A DNA stretch of 39,820 nt, from positions 1 to 39,820 of the forward strand of contig JAJFHC010000148.1 of the NCBI GenBank assembly GCA_021775835.1, given 5' to 3'. Both the position numbers and the translations under genes were made by a program. The notes under the pieces were generated by a model. The model saw only the letters and a list, made by a program, of their open reading frames with translations, ran no database searches and was not told the origin of the DNA. Shown one piece after another: positions 16,873 through 27,395 of the stretch; the first letter of the stretch is position 1, and every line of letters begins with the position of its first letter. This DNA comes from Hyphomicrobiales bacterium (GTDB lineage: Bacteria > Pseudomonadota > Alphaproteobacteria > Rhizobiales > JAJFHC01).

Positions 16873-18003
16873 ATGAAAATCGCTGTTCTGGCCGAACACG
16901 ACAAGGACGAGACGAGGGTTGCTGCGTCGCCGGAAACGGTCAAGAAGCTGACCGCTATGGGGTGTGATGTCCATGTGCAGGCCGGTGCCGGAGCCAAGTC
17001 ACATGTCAGCGACAATGAATTTGTCGAAGCAGGTGCAAAAATTGCCAAAACCGCTGGTCCGCTGCTGAAGGACGCCGACATCGTCCTTTCTGTCCGCCGA
17101 CCGTCGGACGCATCGATCAAAGCCATGAAAAAGGACGCGGTAAGCGCGGCCATCATGGAGCCTTACGGTGACCATGACGGTATAGGGCTTTTTGCCGAGC
17201 AGGGTGTGACGGCGTTTGCCATGGAGTACATGCCGCGTATCACCAGGGCCCAGTCGATGGACGTGCTGTCATCGCAGTCGAACCTTGCCGGATACAAAGC
17301 GGTCATTGATGCCGCGGCGGAATTTGACCGGGCCATGCCGATGATGATGACGGCTGCCGGTACTGTCGCGCCTGCCCGTGTCTTCGTCATGGGAGCCGGA
17401 GTGGCAGGCCTGCAGGCCATCGCCACCGCGCGGCGGCTTGGTGCGATCGTCAGCGCGACCGACGTTCGCCGGGCTGCTGCCGAACAGGTTGAGAGCCTGG
17501 GCGGGACGTTCGTCATGGTCGAAAGTGACGACGAGGAAGGCGGGGAAACCGCCGGCGGCTACGCCAAGGAAATGAGCGACGACTACAAGAAACGCCAGGC
17601 CGAACTGGTTGCCGAAACAATCAAGAAACAGGACATCGTCATCTGTACGGCCCTTATCCCGGGCCGTCCGGCACCGGAACTGGTTTCCAAGGAAATGGTC
17701 GAATCCATGAAACCGGGATCGATTATCGTCGACCTGGCAGTCGAACGCGGCGGCAACTGTCCCCTTTCGGTGCCGGGCAAGGTGGTAACCCATGGTGATG
17801 TCAAGATCATGGGTTACATGAATGTTCCAGGCCGGCTTGCGGTTAATGCCTCGCATCTGTACGCCAAGAACCTGATGACGTTTGTCGATCTTCTGATCGA
17901 CAAGGAAAACGGGAATCTCAAGATCGACTGGGAAGATGAAATCGTTACCGGAACCGCGTTGACACGCGACGGCGCGATTGTTCATCCGACACTGACCGAA
18001 TAA
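16873..18003 (+). CDS. pntA: NAD(P) transhydrogenase subunit alpha, part 1 (domain I)
   Basis: A 376-residue protein. The ATG at 16873 has GAGGAAAGG about 8 bp upstream, and the upstream in-frame extension is judged untranslated. It is the soluble NAD(H)-binding domain I of the Re/Si-specific proton-translocating transhydrogenase, which couples the proton gradient to hydride transfer from NADH to NADP. Seen: [20 protein letters not shown] at the start, the Rossmann motif [28 protein letters not shown], and [11 protein letters not shown]. The protein stops after domain I, so this is the split form (alpha1, alpha2, beta) of Rhodospirillum rubrum rather than the E. coli fused alpha. The alpha2 gene starts 13 bp later. 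Confidence 0.95.
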   Translation: MKIAVLAEHDKDETRVAASPETVKKLTAMGCDVHVQAGAGAKSHVSDNEFVEAGAKIAKTAGPLLKDADIVLSVRRPSDASIKAMKKDAVSAAIMEPYGDHDGIGLFAEQGVTAFAMEYMPRITRAQSMDVLSSQSNLAGYKAVIDAAAEFDRAMPMMMTAAGTVAPARVFVMGAGVAGLQAIATARRLGAIVSATDVRRAAAEQVESLGGTFVMVESDDEEGGETAGGYAKEMSDDYKKRQAELVAETIKKQDIVICTALIPGRPAPELVSKEMVESMKPGSIIVDLAVERGGNCPLSVPGKVVTHGDVKIMGYMNVPGRLAVNASHLYAKNLMTFVDLLIDKENGNLKIDWEDEIVTGTALTRDGAIVHPTLTE

Positions 18004-18016
18004 CACGGAGGGCGAC

Positions 18017-18469
18017 ATGGCAACCCTTACTCCACAGGAAGCGGCCCAGAAAGCGCAGGAAGCCGCAGAACAGGCGATGCAGGCGGCGGAGTCGGCATCC
18101 GCCTACGCGGACGCGGCGGCCCTTGCGGCTGAGACCGGTGCTGCTGTCGTTGGTGCCGCCGGCGCCATTGACCCGTTTGTTTTCAGGCTGGCCATTTTCG
18201 TGCTGGCGATCTTCGTCGGTTATTTTGTCGTTTGGAGTGTGACGCCCGCACTGCACACGCCTCTGATGTCGGTCACCAATGCGATCAGTTCGGTGATCAT
18301 CGTGGGCGCCCTGCTGTCGGTCGGTGTGGACGCGGCGGCGACCCTTGACGGTGCCGGATGGACCGCCAAGCTGCTGGGTTTTCTGGCGCTGATCCTGGCT
18401 TCAGTGAACATTTTCGGCGGCTTCCTGGTGACCCAGCGGATGCTCGCCATGTACAAGAAAAAAACCTGA
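18017..18469 (+). CDS. pntA2: NAD(P) transhydrogenase subunit alpha, part 2 (membrane)
   Basis: A 150-residue membrane subunit with CGGAGGG just upstream. It supplies the alpha-side helices of the proton channel (domain II). Residues about 55-150 contain three to four hydrophobic helices with family landmarks [20 protein letters not shown] and the terminal [13 protein letters not shown]. The first 50 residues are an alanine- and glutamate-rich helical extension ([20 protein letters not shown]), which looks like a coiled linker to domain I. It lies between pntA and pntB with short gaps, so one transcript is certain in practice. Also called pntAB in annotation schemes. Confidence 0.93.
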   Translation: MATLTPQEAAQKAQEAAEQAMQAAESASAYADAAALAAETGAAVVGAAGAIDPFVFRLAIFVLAIFVGYFVVWSVTPALHTPLMSVTNAISSVIIVGALLSVGVDAAATLDGAGWTAKLLGFLALILASVNIFGGFLVTQRMLAMYKKKT

Positions 18470-18483
18470 GGGGCTAAAGCGCA

Positions 18484-19881
<1,398 letters not shown>

Positions 19882-20314
19882 GGCTGGTGAAGGGCCTGTC
19901 AGCACCGATCAATTCACCCGCATATTTCGGTTTGACACGTCCTCCTGCCCATGCCTGTGACTGCATTGTGCTCCAACACGGATTGATGCTGCAGTTGAAT
20001 TGGACGGCAGCTTCAATCTTGATGAAGTCGGCTTCAATTTCGTTCTTGATCGGCGGAATTGTTACGGTTTGTTTACTATAATATCGTCGCCGCGGGGCTT
20101 ATGATGTCGCTATCTGGTATAGCCAGATCGGATTCTCCGCGTTAACATCAAAACGTGGGGGCATCTGCACCGGAAGAGTGCGGGTGAGGGAGATAAGATC
20201 GGAACGATCAAACACATTTTCCCGAATGAACACATAAAGGTTCGGACAGCGGAACCATTTTCGCGTCTGAAGCGAACTAAATCTCTAGGAGCTCAGGAAA
20301 GGGTAGGAGACACA
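19882..20314. other. 433-bp region upstream of the solute-binding protein
   Basis: No gene was found. Contents: imperfect direct repeats starting GCTTCAAT (20009 and 20030 regions); a perfect TATAAT (20077-20082) without a good -35; an inverted repeat ATCTGG-TATAG-CCAGAT (20112-20128) with an overlapping GCTAT/ATAGC pair (20109-20123); and, 10 bp before the ATG at 20315, an AGGAG-like ribosome site. If the TATAAT is a real -10, the transcript has a leader of about 225 nt with the inverted repeat just inside it, a plausible operator position. Confidence 0.4.
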
Positions 20315-21910
20315 ATGGAAGACAAGACAATTCTGACACGCATGCTTACCGACCGGCACATTACGCGCCGGCAGTTCATGGTTGGTGCATCGGCGCTCGG
20401 TCTGACCGCGACCATGGCATCGGGTATCTGGACCCAGGCCCAGGCGATGACACCGAAGAAGGGTGGACACCTCAAGGCCGGTCTCAACGACGCCAACACG
20501 GTCGATTCGCTGGACTCCGCTACTTACAACGCGACGACGATGATCGTGGTCAGCCGTTCGTTCCGCGACAGCCTGGTTGATGTGGGACAGGACAACAAGG
20601 CAACGCCGGCACTTGCCGAGAGCTGGGAGCCTTCCGACGATGCGACTTCCTGGCGCTTCAAGCTGCGCAAGGGCGTTGAGTTCTCCAACGGCAAGAGCCT
20701 GACCGTCGAAGATGTTGTCGACTCGGTCAATGTTCACCGCGGCGAAAAAAGTAAATCGGGCGCCAAGGGCGTGTTCTCCGGCATCACGGACGTCAAGGCT
20801 GACGGCAAGGATGTTGTCGTTGTCACGTTGAAGGACGCCAACGCAGACTTCCCGTTCCTGTTTACTGATTACCACTTCACCGTTACGCCATCCCTTGGCG
20901 AAGGCAAATCAGACGTTCTGTCGAAGCATGGTACCGGTGCCTATCTGCTCAAAGAGTTCGAGCCAGGCATCAAGACGACTATAGAGCGTAATCCAAACTC
21001 CTGGCATGGTGATCAGGTCGGATTCTTTGATTCCGCGGAAATCATCGCCATTCTCGATGACAACGCCCGTCAGACGGCCCTGATAACGGGTTCGGTTGAT
21101 GTCATCAACCGTCCTGCCCTGAAGACGATCAGCCGCCTCAAGAAAGTGCCGCACGTCGATATCCAGGCCGTCAAGAGTAACCTGGCCTTCACGCACCCGA
21201 TGCGGACCAACATCAAGCCTTTCGACAACAATGACTTCCGTCAGGCTCTGAAACACGCTCTGCCACGTCAGGAATTCATCGACAAGGTTCTCTACGGCTA
21301 CGGCAGCATCGGTAACGATCAGCCGCTTGGCCCTGGTTTCTTGAATTATGATGACAGCATCTCGAACGAGCTGGATCTGGATCTGGCGAAATCGCTGATC
21401 AAGAAGGCTGGTCTGGACGGTGTCAAGATTGACCTGAGTGCCGCCGACACTTCCTATGGTGGTGCGGTCGATGCGGCGGTTATATTCCAGGAAGCGTTTG
21501 CCAAGATTGGCGTCAACGTCAACGTTGTTCAGGAGCCAAAAGACGGTTACTGGACGAACGTCTGGAACAAGAAGCCGTTCTGCGCATGTTACTGGGGTCC
21601 GCGTCCGGTGGAAGACATGATCCTGTCGATCGCTTATCTGTCCGACGCACCGTGGAACGATTCACTGATCAACATTCCACGTGTTGACGAACTGGTTATC
21701 AAGGCCCGTGGTGAGTTGGATGCCGCCAAACGCAAGGCGATGTACAGCGAAGTCCAGATGCTGATCGCCAAGCAGGGAGCAACGCTTATCCCGGCTTTCG
21801 GCCAGGACGTCTCGGCGACCAACAAGAAGATCGGCATTGGCGACAAAGTCGGTGGCGGCTGGGAAATGGACGGCGGCCACTTCGTCAAGCGCTGGTGGAT
21901 GAACGGCTAA
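20315..21910 (+). CDS. ABC transporter solute-binding protein, family 5, Tat-exported
   Basis: A 531-residue periplasmic protein with a Tat signal: ITRRQFMVGASALGL (Arg18-Arg19) and cleavage after AQA near residue 44. The mature part is SBP family 5, which binds peptides, opines or related amines for ABC uptake: KKGGHLKAGLNDAN at the start, then ESWEPSDDATSWRFKLRKGV, FSNGKSLTVEDVVDSV, and a typical C-terminal lobe (AKRKAMYSEVQMLIAKQGA). No permease or ATPase genes are adjacent, so it is an orphan binding protein here. A strong terminator follows. The convergent neighbour is a DgcA-like demethylase, and a link between uptake and degradation of an N-methylated compound is possible but unproven. 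Confidence 0.92.
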   Translation: MEDKTILTRMLTDRHITRRQFMVGASALGLTATMASGIWTQAQAMTPKKGGHLKAGLNDANTVDSLDSATYNATTMIVVSRSFRDSLVDVGQDNKATPALAESWEPSDDATSWRFKLRKGVEFSNGKSLTVEDVVDSVNVHRGEKSKSGAKGVFSGITDVKADGKDVVVVTLKDANADFPFLFTDYHFTVTPSLGEGKSDVLSKHGTGAYLLKEFEPGIKTTIERNPNSWHGDQVGFFDSAEIIAILDDNARQTALITGSVDVINRPALKTISRLKKVPHVDIQAVKSNLAFTHPMRTNIKPFDNNDFRQALKHALPRQEFIDKVLYGYGSIGNDQPLGPGFLNYDDSISNELDLDLAKSLIKKAGLDGVKIDLSAADTSYGGAVDAAVIFQEAFAKIGVNVNVVQEPKDGYWTNVWNKKPFCACYWGPRPVEDMILSIAYLSDAPWNDSLINIPRVDELVIKARGELDAAKRKAMYSEVQMLIAKQGATLIPAFGQDVSATNKKIGIGDKVGGGWEMDGGHFVKRWWMNG

Positions 21911-21964
21911 CGTTCCTGTTGGGGCGGAACTCAAGGATTCGCCTGCCATCTAAACAAGTTCCAA

Positions 21965-21992
21965 GGGGGAGACATTGTCTCCCCCTTTTTTT
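21965..21992 (+). terminator. Strong rho-independent terminator
   Basis: GGGGGAGACA and TGTCTCCCCC form a perfect stem (the realistic loop is a few central bases), followed by seven T. It ends the solute-binding-protein transcript 54 bp after its stop and abuts the convergent flavoprotein stop at 21998. Confidence 0.93.
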
Positions 21993-21997
21993 GTTGG

Positions 21998-24040
21998 TTA
22001 CAAATTCTTGCAGAACCGCATGGCATCGAGCATTGCCGCATGAATGTTGCGGCTTGCCCAGGCGTCGCCGAGACGGAAGAGATCGAAGGCGCCGCCGGGA
22101 TTGTTCTCAACTGAGGGCGGTTCGAAACGGGCCATCGCCGACAGGTCGACTTCTCCCAGATTCCGTGACTTGGGCTTGAGCGCAAAGTAAAGGTCGTCAT
22201 TGGGCAGGGTGCCGACGTCGCCAATGACCTGATCGATTTCGATTTCCTCAGTCACACTATTATAGATGTTCTCGACAGTTGCCGTGAGGCGGTTGCCCGT
22301 AGCTGTCACGGACACAACGCGGCAGTCGGGTCTGATCTTGACGTCATGGCGGTACAATTCATTCATGTGGGCGCCCAGATTGGTGCCGCCCAACTCACGT
22401 CCCAGCGAACGCTCGGGCGTCACGAACAAGACGTTTGACCCTTGAGATGCAACGAATTCCGCACAAGAGAGGCCTGAGTGAGCGCCGCTTTCGTCAAACA
22501 GGATGACATCGTCGCCTGGCGCACTGCTACCCGACAGGACATCCCAGGTGGAGACGACACGGTCACTGCCGGCCATCTCGCCGACGTTCGGCAGGCCGCC
22601 GGTTGCAACGATGACAGCATCCGGGGATTGCTGGAGAACGTCGTCTGCCTCGGCATAGGTGTTGAGCCTGACATCGACACCCAGGCGGTCCATTTCGCCG
22701 GCAAGCCAGGTGGTGATGCCGGCCATGTCGCGACGCCACGTCGCCTTCGCTGCAAGGACAACCTGCCCGCCCAGTTCGGTGGCGGCTTCGAACAACACGA
22801 CATCATGGCCTCGGCGAGCGCAAATACGGGCAGCCTCGAGACCGCCGGGCCCGCCGCCGACAACAACGACTTTTTTCTTGGCATCCTTTGTGGGAGCAAT
22901 CTCGTGTGCGAGCAGTTGTTCGCGGCCAGTCGCCACGTTGTGGATGCACTTGGCGTCGTGGCCGCTGATCACCCGGTCGACACAATATCCGGCACCGACA
23001 CAGGGCCTGATCTCGGATTCGCGATCCTCCCTCAATTTGTTGACGTGATGCGGATCGGCCAACATGGCCCGGGTCATGCCCACCATGTCGAGGTAACCCT
23101 CACGCACGGCGTAATCGGCGGTTGCAGCATCGGTAATCCGGGTTGCATGAAAGATCGGGATGTCCACTTCATCGCGGACGGCCTTGGCAAGCTTGAGGTA
23201 TCCAGCCGACGGCACCCACATGGATGGCCAGATACGGGCTTCGTCTTTCAGTTCGGACGCCTGGCCTCCAACGACACTGATGAAATCGATCAGGCCGCTC
23301 GCCGCATAGGTCCGGGCAATCGTTATGCAATCGTCCTGCGAGAGACCACCCTTCATCATCTCGTTTCCCGGCATGCGAATACCGACCACATAGTCGTCGC
23401 CCACTGCCATGCGAACCGCCTGGAATATTTCGAGACCGAACCGCATCCGGTTTGTCAATGAACCGCCATAGTCATCGGTGCGTGTATTCATGGCGGGCGA
23501 CCAGAATTGCTCGATCAGTGTTCCGGCCTGGCATGAGATTTCCACGCCGTCAACATTGCCGTCGCGTACGCGCCGCGCAGCATCGGCATAGTTGGCCGGC
23601 GCGCGCGCGATGTCATGATCTTCCATGGTCACCGGGAACGAACCGTGGATCAGTTCACGCCTGCAGGATGGTGAAAAGGCCGGCAGCCAGTTGGCGATAT
23701 CCCAGCGTTCCCGACGGCCGCCATGGGTGAGTTGCACGGTGCAGGCCGCCCCGTGAGCATGAATTGCCGCGGCCATATCGCGGTAGCGCGGCACAACAGA
23801 ATCGTCAGCGCCGTTGACCTGGCCATAGTAAGTGGAGTTTTCCGGCGCTACCGTGGTTGCCCCACCAAACTGGGTCAGGCCGATGCCGCCCTTTGCCTTC
23901 TCAGCATGATAGGCGATGTAGCGGTCTGTGATGACGCCGTTCTGGGAAAATGCCGGCGCGTGGCTGGTGCTCAGAAACCGGTTGCGTATCGTGAGATTCT
24001 TGATCCGGAGGGGCTGGAATAATGCCTCATAAGGCGCCAT
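21998..24040 (-). CDS. DgcA-like NADH:flavin oxidoreductase (TMADH family)
   Basis: A 680-residue enzyme with an N-terminal FMN barrel (1-340), an Fe-S motif, and C-terminal dinucleotide-binding domains (VVVVGGGPGGLEAARIC, about 391-407). The closest relatives I recall are dimethylglycine catabolism protein DgcA and N-methylproline demethylase, which oxidatively demethylate N-methylated amino acids. Two oddities: the cluster motif reads RPCVGAGYC...KC with Cys347, Cys353 and Cys365 but Ala350 where trimethylamine dehydrogenase has its second Cys (DgcA, as I recall it, has the same change); and the substrate-site HAAH of most old yellow enzymes is SCQA (169-172). DIDQFxSPxxNxRTD-type landmarks remain (IEQFWSPAMNTRTDDYGGS). 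It is divergent from the GST gene. Substrate uncertain. Confidence 0.85.
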   Translation of the reverse strand: MAPYEALFQPLRIKNLTIRNRFLSTSHAPAFSQNGVITDRYIAYHAEKAKGGIGLTQFGGATTVAPENSTYYGQVNGADDSVVPRYRDMAAAIHAHGAACTVQLTHGGRRERWDIANWLPAFSPSCRRELIHGSFPVTMEDHDIARAPANYADAARRVRDGNVDGVEISCQAGTLIEQFWSPAMNTRTDDYGGSLTNRMRFGLEIFQAVRMAVGDDYVVGIRMPGNEMMKGGLSQDDCITIARTYAASGLIDFISVVGGQASELKDEARIWPSMWVPSAGYLKLAKAVRDEVDIPIFHATRITDAATADYAVREGYLDMVGMTRAMLADPHHVNKLREDRESEIRPCVGAGYCVDRVISGHDAKCIHNVATGREQLLAHEIAPTKDAKKKVVVVGGGPGGLEAARICARRGHDVVLFEAATELGGQVVLAAKATWRRDMAGITTWLAGEMDRLGVDVRLNTYAEADDVLQQSPDAVIVATGGLPNVGEMAGSDRVVSTWDVLSGSSAPGDDVILFDESGAHSGLSCAEFVASQGSNVLFVTPERSLGRELGGTNLGAHMNELYRHDVKIRPDCRVVSVTATGNRLTATVENIYNSVTEEIEIDQVIGDVGTLPNDDLYFALKPKSRNLGEVDLSAMARFEPPSVENNPGGAFDLFRLGDAWASRNIHAAMLDAMRFCKNL

Positions 24041-24123
24041 GGCAGTGTCTTTCCTGTGCTCAACCGGCGAAAATGAACCCTACGAGCAGGAGTGCGATAG
24101 AGATCGGGCGCGAAAGCTCATGA

Positions 24124-24142
24124 TTGTTATTGCAAATAACAA
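24124..24142. promoter_or_regulatory. Perfect 19-bp palindrome, candidate operator
   Basis: TTGTTATT-GCA-AATAACAA has 8-bp arms and a 3-bp centre with no mismatch. It lies in the 260-bp divergent region, 84 bp upstream of the flavoprotein start and 159 bp upstream of the GST start. The size and symmetry fit a dimeric regulator site. No regulator gene is adjacent. Confidence 0.55.
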
Positions 24143-24300
24143 CAGAAGCAAGTGCAGGGTTCGGAGTGACGGTTTCCTGAGTGTGGTGTTTGCGGCGTCG
24201 GCACTTGCCGATTCAATTGGGTTTCAAAGACCGTTTGACTGCTGCGTGTGTTATGCATGCCCGTCTTGTGAAGCTGACGACAACGAAGAAGAGGCAGGTC

Positions 24301-24969
24301 ATGGCAGAGACCGAGGTGTACTGGATTAGCGGCAGCCCGCCGTGCTGGAGCATGTTGCTGGGGCTGGAAGTCAAGGGGATCGCGTACAAATCGCATCGCC
24401 TTGATAATGCAAAGAAAGAACAGAAGAGCGACGCGTTCCTGAAGGTCAATCCTCGCGGTCAAGTGCCGGCTCTCAGGGCGGGTGACCTGGTCGTTCGGGA
24501 AACACTGGCCATTCTTGCGTATCTGGAAAGGGCCTATCCCGAACCCCGCCTGTTTGGCAATGATGCGCGCCATTCCGCGTTGATCTGGCAGATGGCTTGT
24601 GAGTGTGACAGTTTCCTGCGCGATCCCGTGGGCGCGATCTCGCGACCGCTTTTCAGAGGTAAGGCGGAGGCGTTCAGAGATGAAATTATCGCTGCTGCAG
24701 GTATCGTTCGTGATGAACTGCGGTCGCTTGAAGACAGATTGCAGAATTCCCCGTATCTCACCGGTGAGGCGATTTCGACCGCCGATGTGATCCACTATCC
24801 GGTTATCATGCAGTTGGCGCGGGCTGCCGGGAAAGAGGAAGCGCACGCCTTGAACCTTGGGCTTATGCCGTTGGAAGAAACGTTTCCCTGCATTGTCGCA
24901 TGGATGACACGCATGGAAGAGATACCGGGATATGAGCGTACCTATCCGCCCCATTGGCGGAAGAACTAG
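24301..24969 (+). CDS. Glutathione S-transferase family protein
   Basis: A 222-residue protein. The ATG at 24301 follows GAGGCAGG and begins at the thioredoxin fold; longer in-frame starts are rejected. N-terminal domain: VYWISGSPPCWSMLLGLEVKG, then FLKVNPRGQVPALRAGDLVVRETLAILAYLE, in which NPxGxVPxL and the E(S/T) glutathione-binding pair (Glu-Thr) are visible. The C-terminal helical domain has ISTADVIHYPVIM in the usual N-capping position. It probably conjugates or reduces with glutathione; the substrate is unknown. Pyruvate kinase 2 follows 71 bp later on the same strand. Confidence 0.9.
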   Translation: MAETEVYWISGSPPCWSMLLGLEVKGIAYKSHRLDNAKKEQKSDAFLKVNPRGQVPALRAGDLVVRETLAILAYLERAYPEPRLFGNDARHSALIWQMACECDSFLRDPVGAISRPLFRGKAEAFRDEIIAAAGIVRDELRSLEDRLQNSPYLTGEAISTADVIHYPVIMQLARAAGKEEAHALNLGLMPLEETFPCIVAWMTRMEEIPGYERTYPPHWRKN

Positions 24970-25040
24970 TTCTGCAGAAACAGGACGGCAGCGATGCCGC
25001 TCGCTCCGATTGTTCGCAAGCCGTCAGAAAAGGAAGTCCA

Positions 25041-26453
25041 GTGAGACGCAACAGAAATGCAAAGATCGTCGCGACAATCGGTCCGGCGAGTGCCAGCCGG
25101 GACCAGATCCGTACCCTGTTCGAGGCCGGAGTCGATGTGTTCCGCCTCAACTTCAGCCATGGCTCGCACGAGGATCATGCAGAGCGGCATGGATTCATTC
25201 GCGATCTTGAAAAGTCGTCGGGCCGGCCAATCGGCATTCTGCAGGATCTTCAAGGACCGAAAATTCGCGTGGGTACGTTGCGCGACGATGGTTTTGAGAT
25301 TGCTGATGGACAGACGGTGCGATTTGTCCGGCATGGCGAGACAGGCGATGCCCAGTCGATTCCGCTGCCCCACGAGGAAGTCTTCGAGGCCATTCTGCCT
25401 GGCCATCACATGATGATCGACGACGGGCGTTTGCGCGTGGAAGTCACGGGTCTTACAGGTGACAGCATAGAAGCGCGGGTCATTACTGGCGGGCGGTTGA
25501 GCAACCGGAAAGGGGTCAATCTTCCCGACACCGTGCTCGAACTTTCCCCGCTTACGGATAAGGACCGTCGGGATCTGGAGTTTGGCAAGAAGATCGGCGT
25601 CGATTATGTGGCCCTGTCTTTTGTCCAGCGGCCGTCGGACGTGATCGAGGGCCGGTCGCTGATCGGTGACGGTGTCGGGCTGCTTTCGAAGATTGAAAAA
25701 CCCTCGGCTTTTGACAAAATTGCCGACATCGTCGCGCTCAGCGATGCCATTATGGTGGCTCGCGGGGACCTTGGCGTTGAAATTCCTCCTGAAGAAGTGC
25801 CGGGGCGCCAGAAGGAATTGATCAAGCTGTGCCGGCTTGCCGGTAAACCGGTAATCATTGCAACCCAGATGCTCGATTCGATGGTGAGCGCGCCGGCGCC
25901 GACCCGTGCGGAAGCCTCCGATGTTGCCACGGCCATCTACGAAGGGGCGGATGCGGTCATGTTGTCGGCGGAGTCCGCGGCCGGACAGTATCCGGTCGAA
26001 GCGGTGGCCATGATGGACCGTATCATCACCCGAACGGAGCAACACCAGGCCTATCCGTCGATCATCAAAGCGCTCGAACCTGATATCGATCCGTCGGCCC
26101 AACACGCGGTATCGGCGGCGGCTGCCTTTGTTGCCGAAAACATCGATGCCAAGGCAATCGTCGCGTTCACCTCCAGCGGCACGACGGCAATCCGCATTGC
26201 CCGCGAGCGCCCGGATGTCCCGGTCATCGGCATCACACCAAGTGAACAAGTGGCGCGCCGCCTGTCCCTGTTGTGGGGTGTGCATTCCGTACGCTCTGCA
26301 GACGTTGCCAGTTACGATGAAATGGTCAACGAAGCGGTCATTCATGCCAAGCAGGAAGGCTTTGCCCAGGCTTACGATCAGATTGTGGTGGTGTCGGGTG
26401 TGCCGTTCGGGATGCCTGGCTCCACGAACAACCTCAGAGTGGCCGTTGTGTGA
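25041..26453 (+). CDS. pyk: Pyruvate kinase (paralogue 2)
   Basis: A 470-residue protein. The GTG at 25041 has AAGGAAG 5-6 bp upstream and gives the family N-terminus RRNRNAKIVATIGPAS; the open frame upstream overlaps the GST gene and is rejected. All key motifs are present: VFRLNFSH, IEKPSAF...DAIMVARGDLGVE, MLDSMVSAPAPTRAEASD, and the C-terminal FTSSGTTAIRIARERP. Lys74 in DLQGPK again predicts potassium independence. It is clearly diverged from paralogue 1 along the whole length, so this is not a recent duplication, and the two may differ in allostery or direction of use. No other glycolytic gene is adjacent. Confidence 0.95.
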   Translation: MRRNRNAKIVATIGPASASRDQIRTLFEAGVDVFRLNFSHGSHEDHAERHGFIRDLEKSSGRPIGILQDLQGPKIRVGTLRDDGFEIADGQTVRFVRHGETGDAQSIPLPHEEVFEAILPGHHMMIDDGRLRVEVTGLTGDSIEARVITGGRLSNRKGVNLPDTVLELSPLTDKDRRDLEFGKKIGVDYVALSFVQRPSDVIEGRSLIGDGVGLLSKIEKPSAFDKIADIVALSDAIMVARGDLGVEIPPEEVPGRQKELIKLCRLAGKPVIIATQMLDSMVSAPAPTRAEASDVATAIYEGADAVMLSAESAAGQYPVEAVAMMDRIITRTEQHQAYPSIIKALEPDIDPSAQHAVSAAAAFVAENIDAKAIVAFTSSGTTAIRIARERPDVPVIGITPSEQVARRLSLLWGVHSVRSADVASYDEMVNEAVIHAKQEGFAQAYDQIVVVSGVPFGMPGSTNNLRVAVV

Positions 26454-26462
26454 CTTAAACCC

Positions 26463-26492
26463 TTCGAGTTGAGGATAACAGTTCGATATAAT
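26463..26492 (+). promoter_or_regulatory. Probable promoter of the MscS-type channel gene
   Basis: TTCGAG at 26463-26468 and a perfect TATAAT at 26487-26492 are 18 bp apart, in the 80-bp gap after pyruvate kinase 2. The start of transcription would be about 35 bp before the ATG at 26534. Confidence 0.45.
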
Positions 26493-26533
26493 GCGATTCG
26501 ATTCGTCATTAACCGGACGCCAGAGGATCTGGA

Positions 26534-27376
26534 ATGGATACTGCTGCCACGCAAAAAATGTTGACGGATATGGCCACGCAATTCTTTGAATTGTCGTTCA
26601 GATACCTGATCGATATTGGACTGGCGGTCGCCATTCTGATTGTCGGGTTCATCGTCGCGGGCATTGCGCAAAGGTGGACGCGGCGCAACCTCGCAAAGAT
26701 CCGCGGCTTCGACGACACTCTTGAGCCTTTTATTGCAAAGCTTGTGCGTTATGCTGTCCTGATTCTCGTGCTTATTGCGGTGCTGGCACAGTTTGGCGTG
26801 CAGACCACGAGCATCATCGCGATACTGGGTGCTGCCGGCCTGGCGGTTGGACTTGCCCTGCAGGGCACACTCGCAAATATCGCGGCCGGCATGATGCTGC
26901 TTTTTCTGAGGCCGTTTCAGACGGGTGATTACATCGATGCCGAAGGGATTTCCGGCACGGTGGACGAGATCGGTGTGTTTGTCACACAGATGCGGACCTT
27001 TGACGGCATCTACACGTCGGTGCCAAACGCACAGCTTTGGAACCGCACCATTTCCAACTTCTCGCGCCTCAAGACCAGACGCCTGGATATTCCGGTCGGT
27101 GTCGGATACGGCGATGATCTGGACAAAGCCAAATCAGTGCTGATCGCTCTGATCGACAGTGAAAGCCGGATATTGAAAGACCCGGCACCGGCTGTGATCG
27201 TCAAGTCGCTGGACGACAGTGCGGTTACCCTGGAGCTTCGGCTGTGGGCGTCTACCGATGATTTCTGGACACTTAAGTGGGATATGACACAGGCCATCAA
27301 GCGGGTTCTGGACGAGCAGGGCATCTCCATTCCGTTCCCGCAACGCGATGTTCATTTGTACCAGGAACAAGCGTAA
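26534..27376 (+). CDS. Small-conductance mechanosensitive channel (MscS family)
   Basis: A 280-residue inner-membrane channel, the length of E. coli MscS. Three helices are visible (about 20-45, 65-90, 95-125). The pore helix contains the packed Ala/Gly pattern ILGAAGLAVGLALQGTLANIAAGMML. The beta domain follows with FLRPFQTGDYIDAEGISGTVDEIG and the PNAQLWNRTISNFS segment that lines the vestibule. It opens on membrane tension during osmotic downshock to release solutes. AGAGGATCTGGA precedes the ATG. It is convergent with the DMT exporter gene, 19 bp away. Confidence 0.95.
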   Translation: MDTAATQKMLTDMATQFFELSFRYLIDIGLAVAILIVGFIVAGIAQRWTRRNLAKIRGFDDTLEPFIAKLVRYAVLILVLIAVLAQFGVQTTSIIAILGAAGLAVGLALQGTLANIAAGMMLLFLRPFQTGDYIDAEGISGTVDEIGVFVTQMRTFDGIYTSVPNAQLWNRTISNFSRLKTRRLDIPVGVGYGDDLDKAKSVLIALIDSESRILKDPAPAVIVKSLDDSAVTLELRLWASTDDFWTLKWDMTQAIKRVLDEQGISIPFPQRDVHLYQEQA

Positions 27377-27395
27377 CCATACCGACGGTGCCCAG

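Noticed and set aside
24966..26345. A 459-codon minus-strand frame opposite pyruvate kinase 2
   Set aside because: Antisense shadow of a gene with complete pyruvate kinase motifs; the product is His/Arg-rich and unlike any protein.
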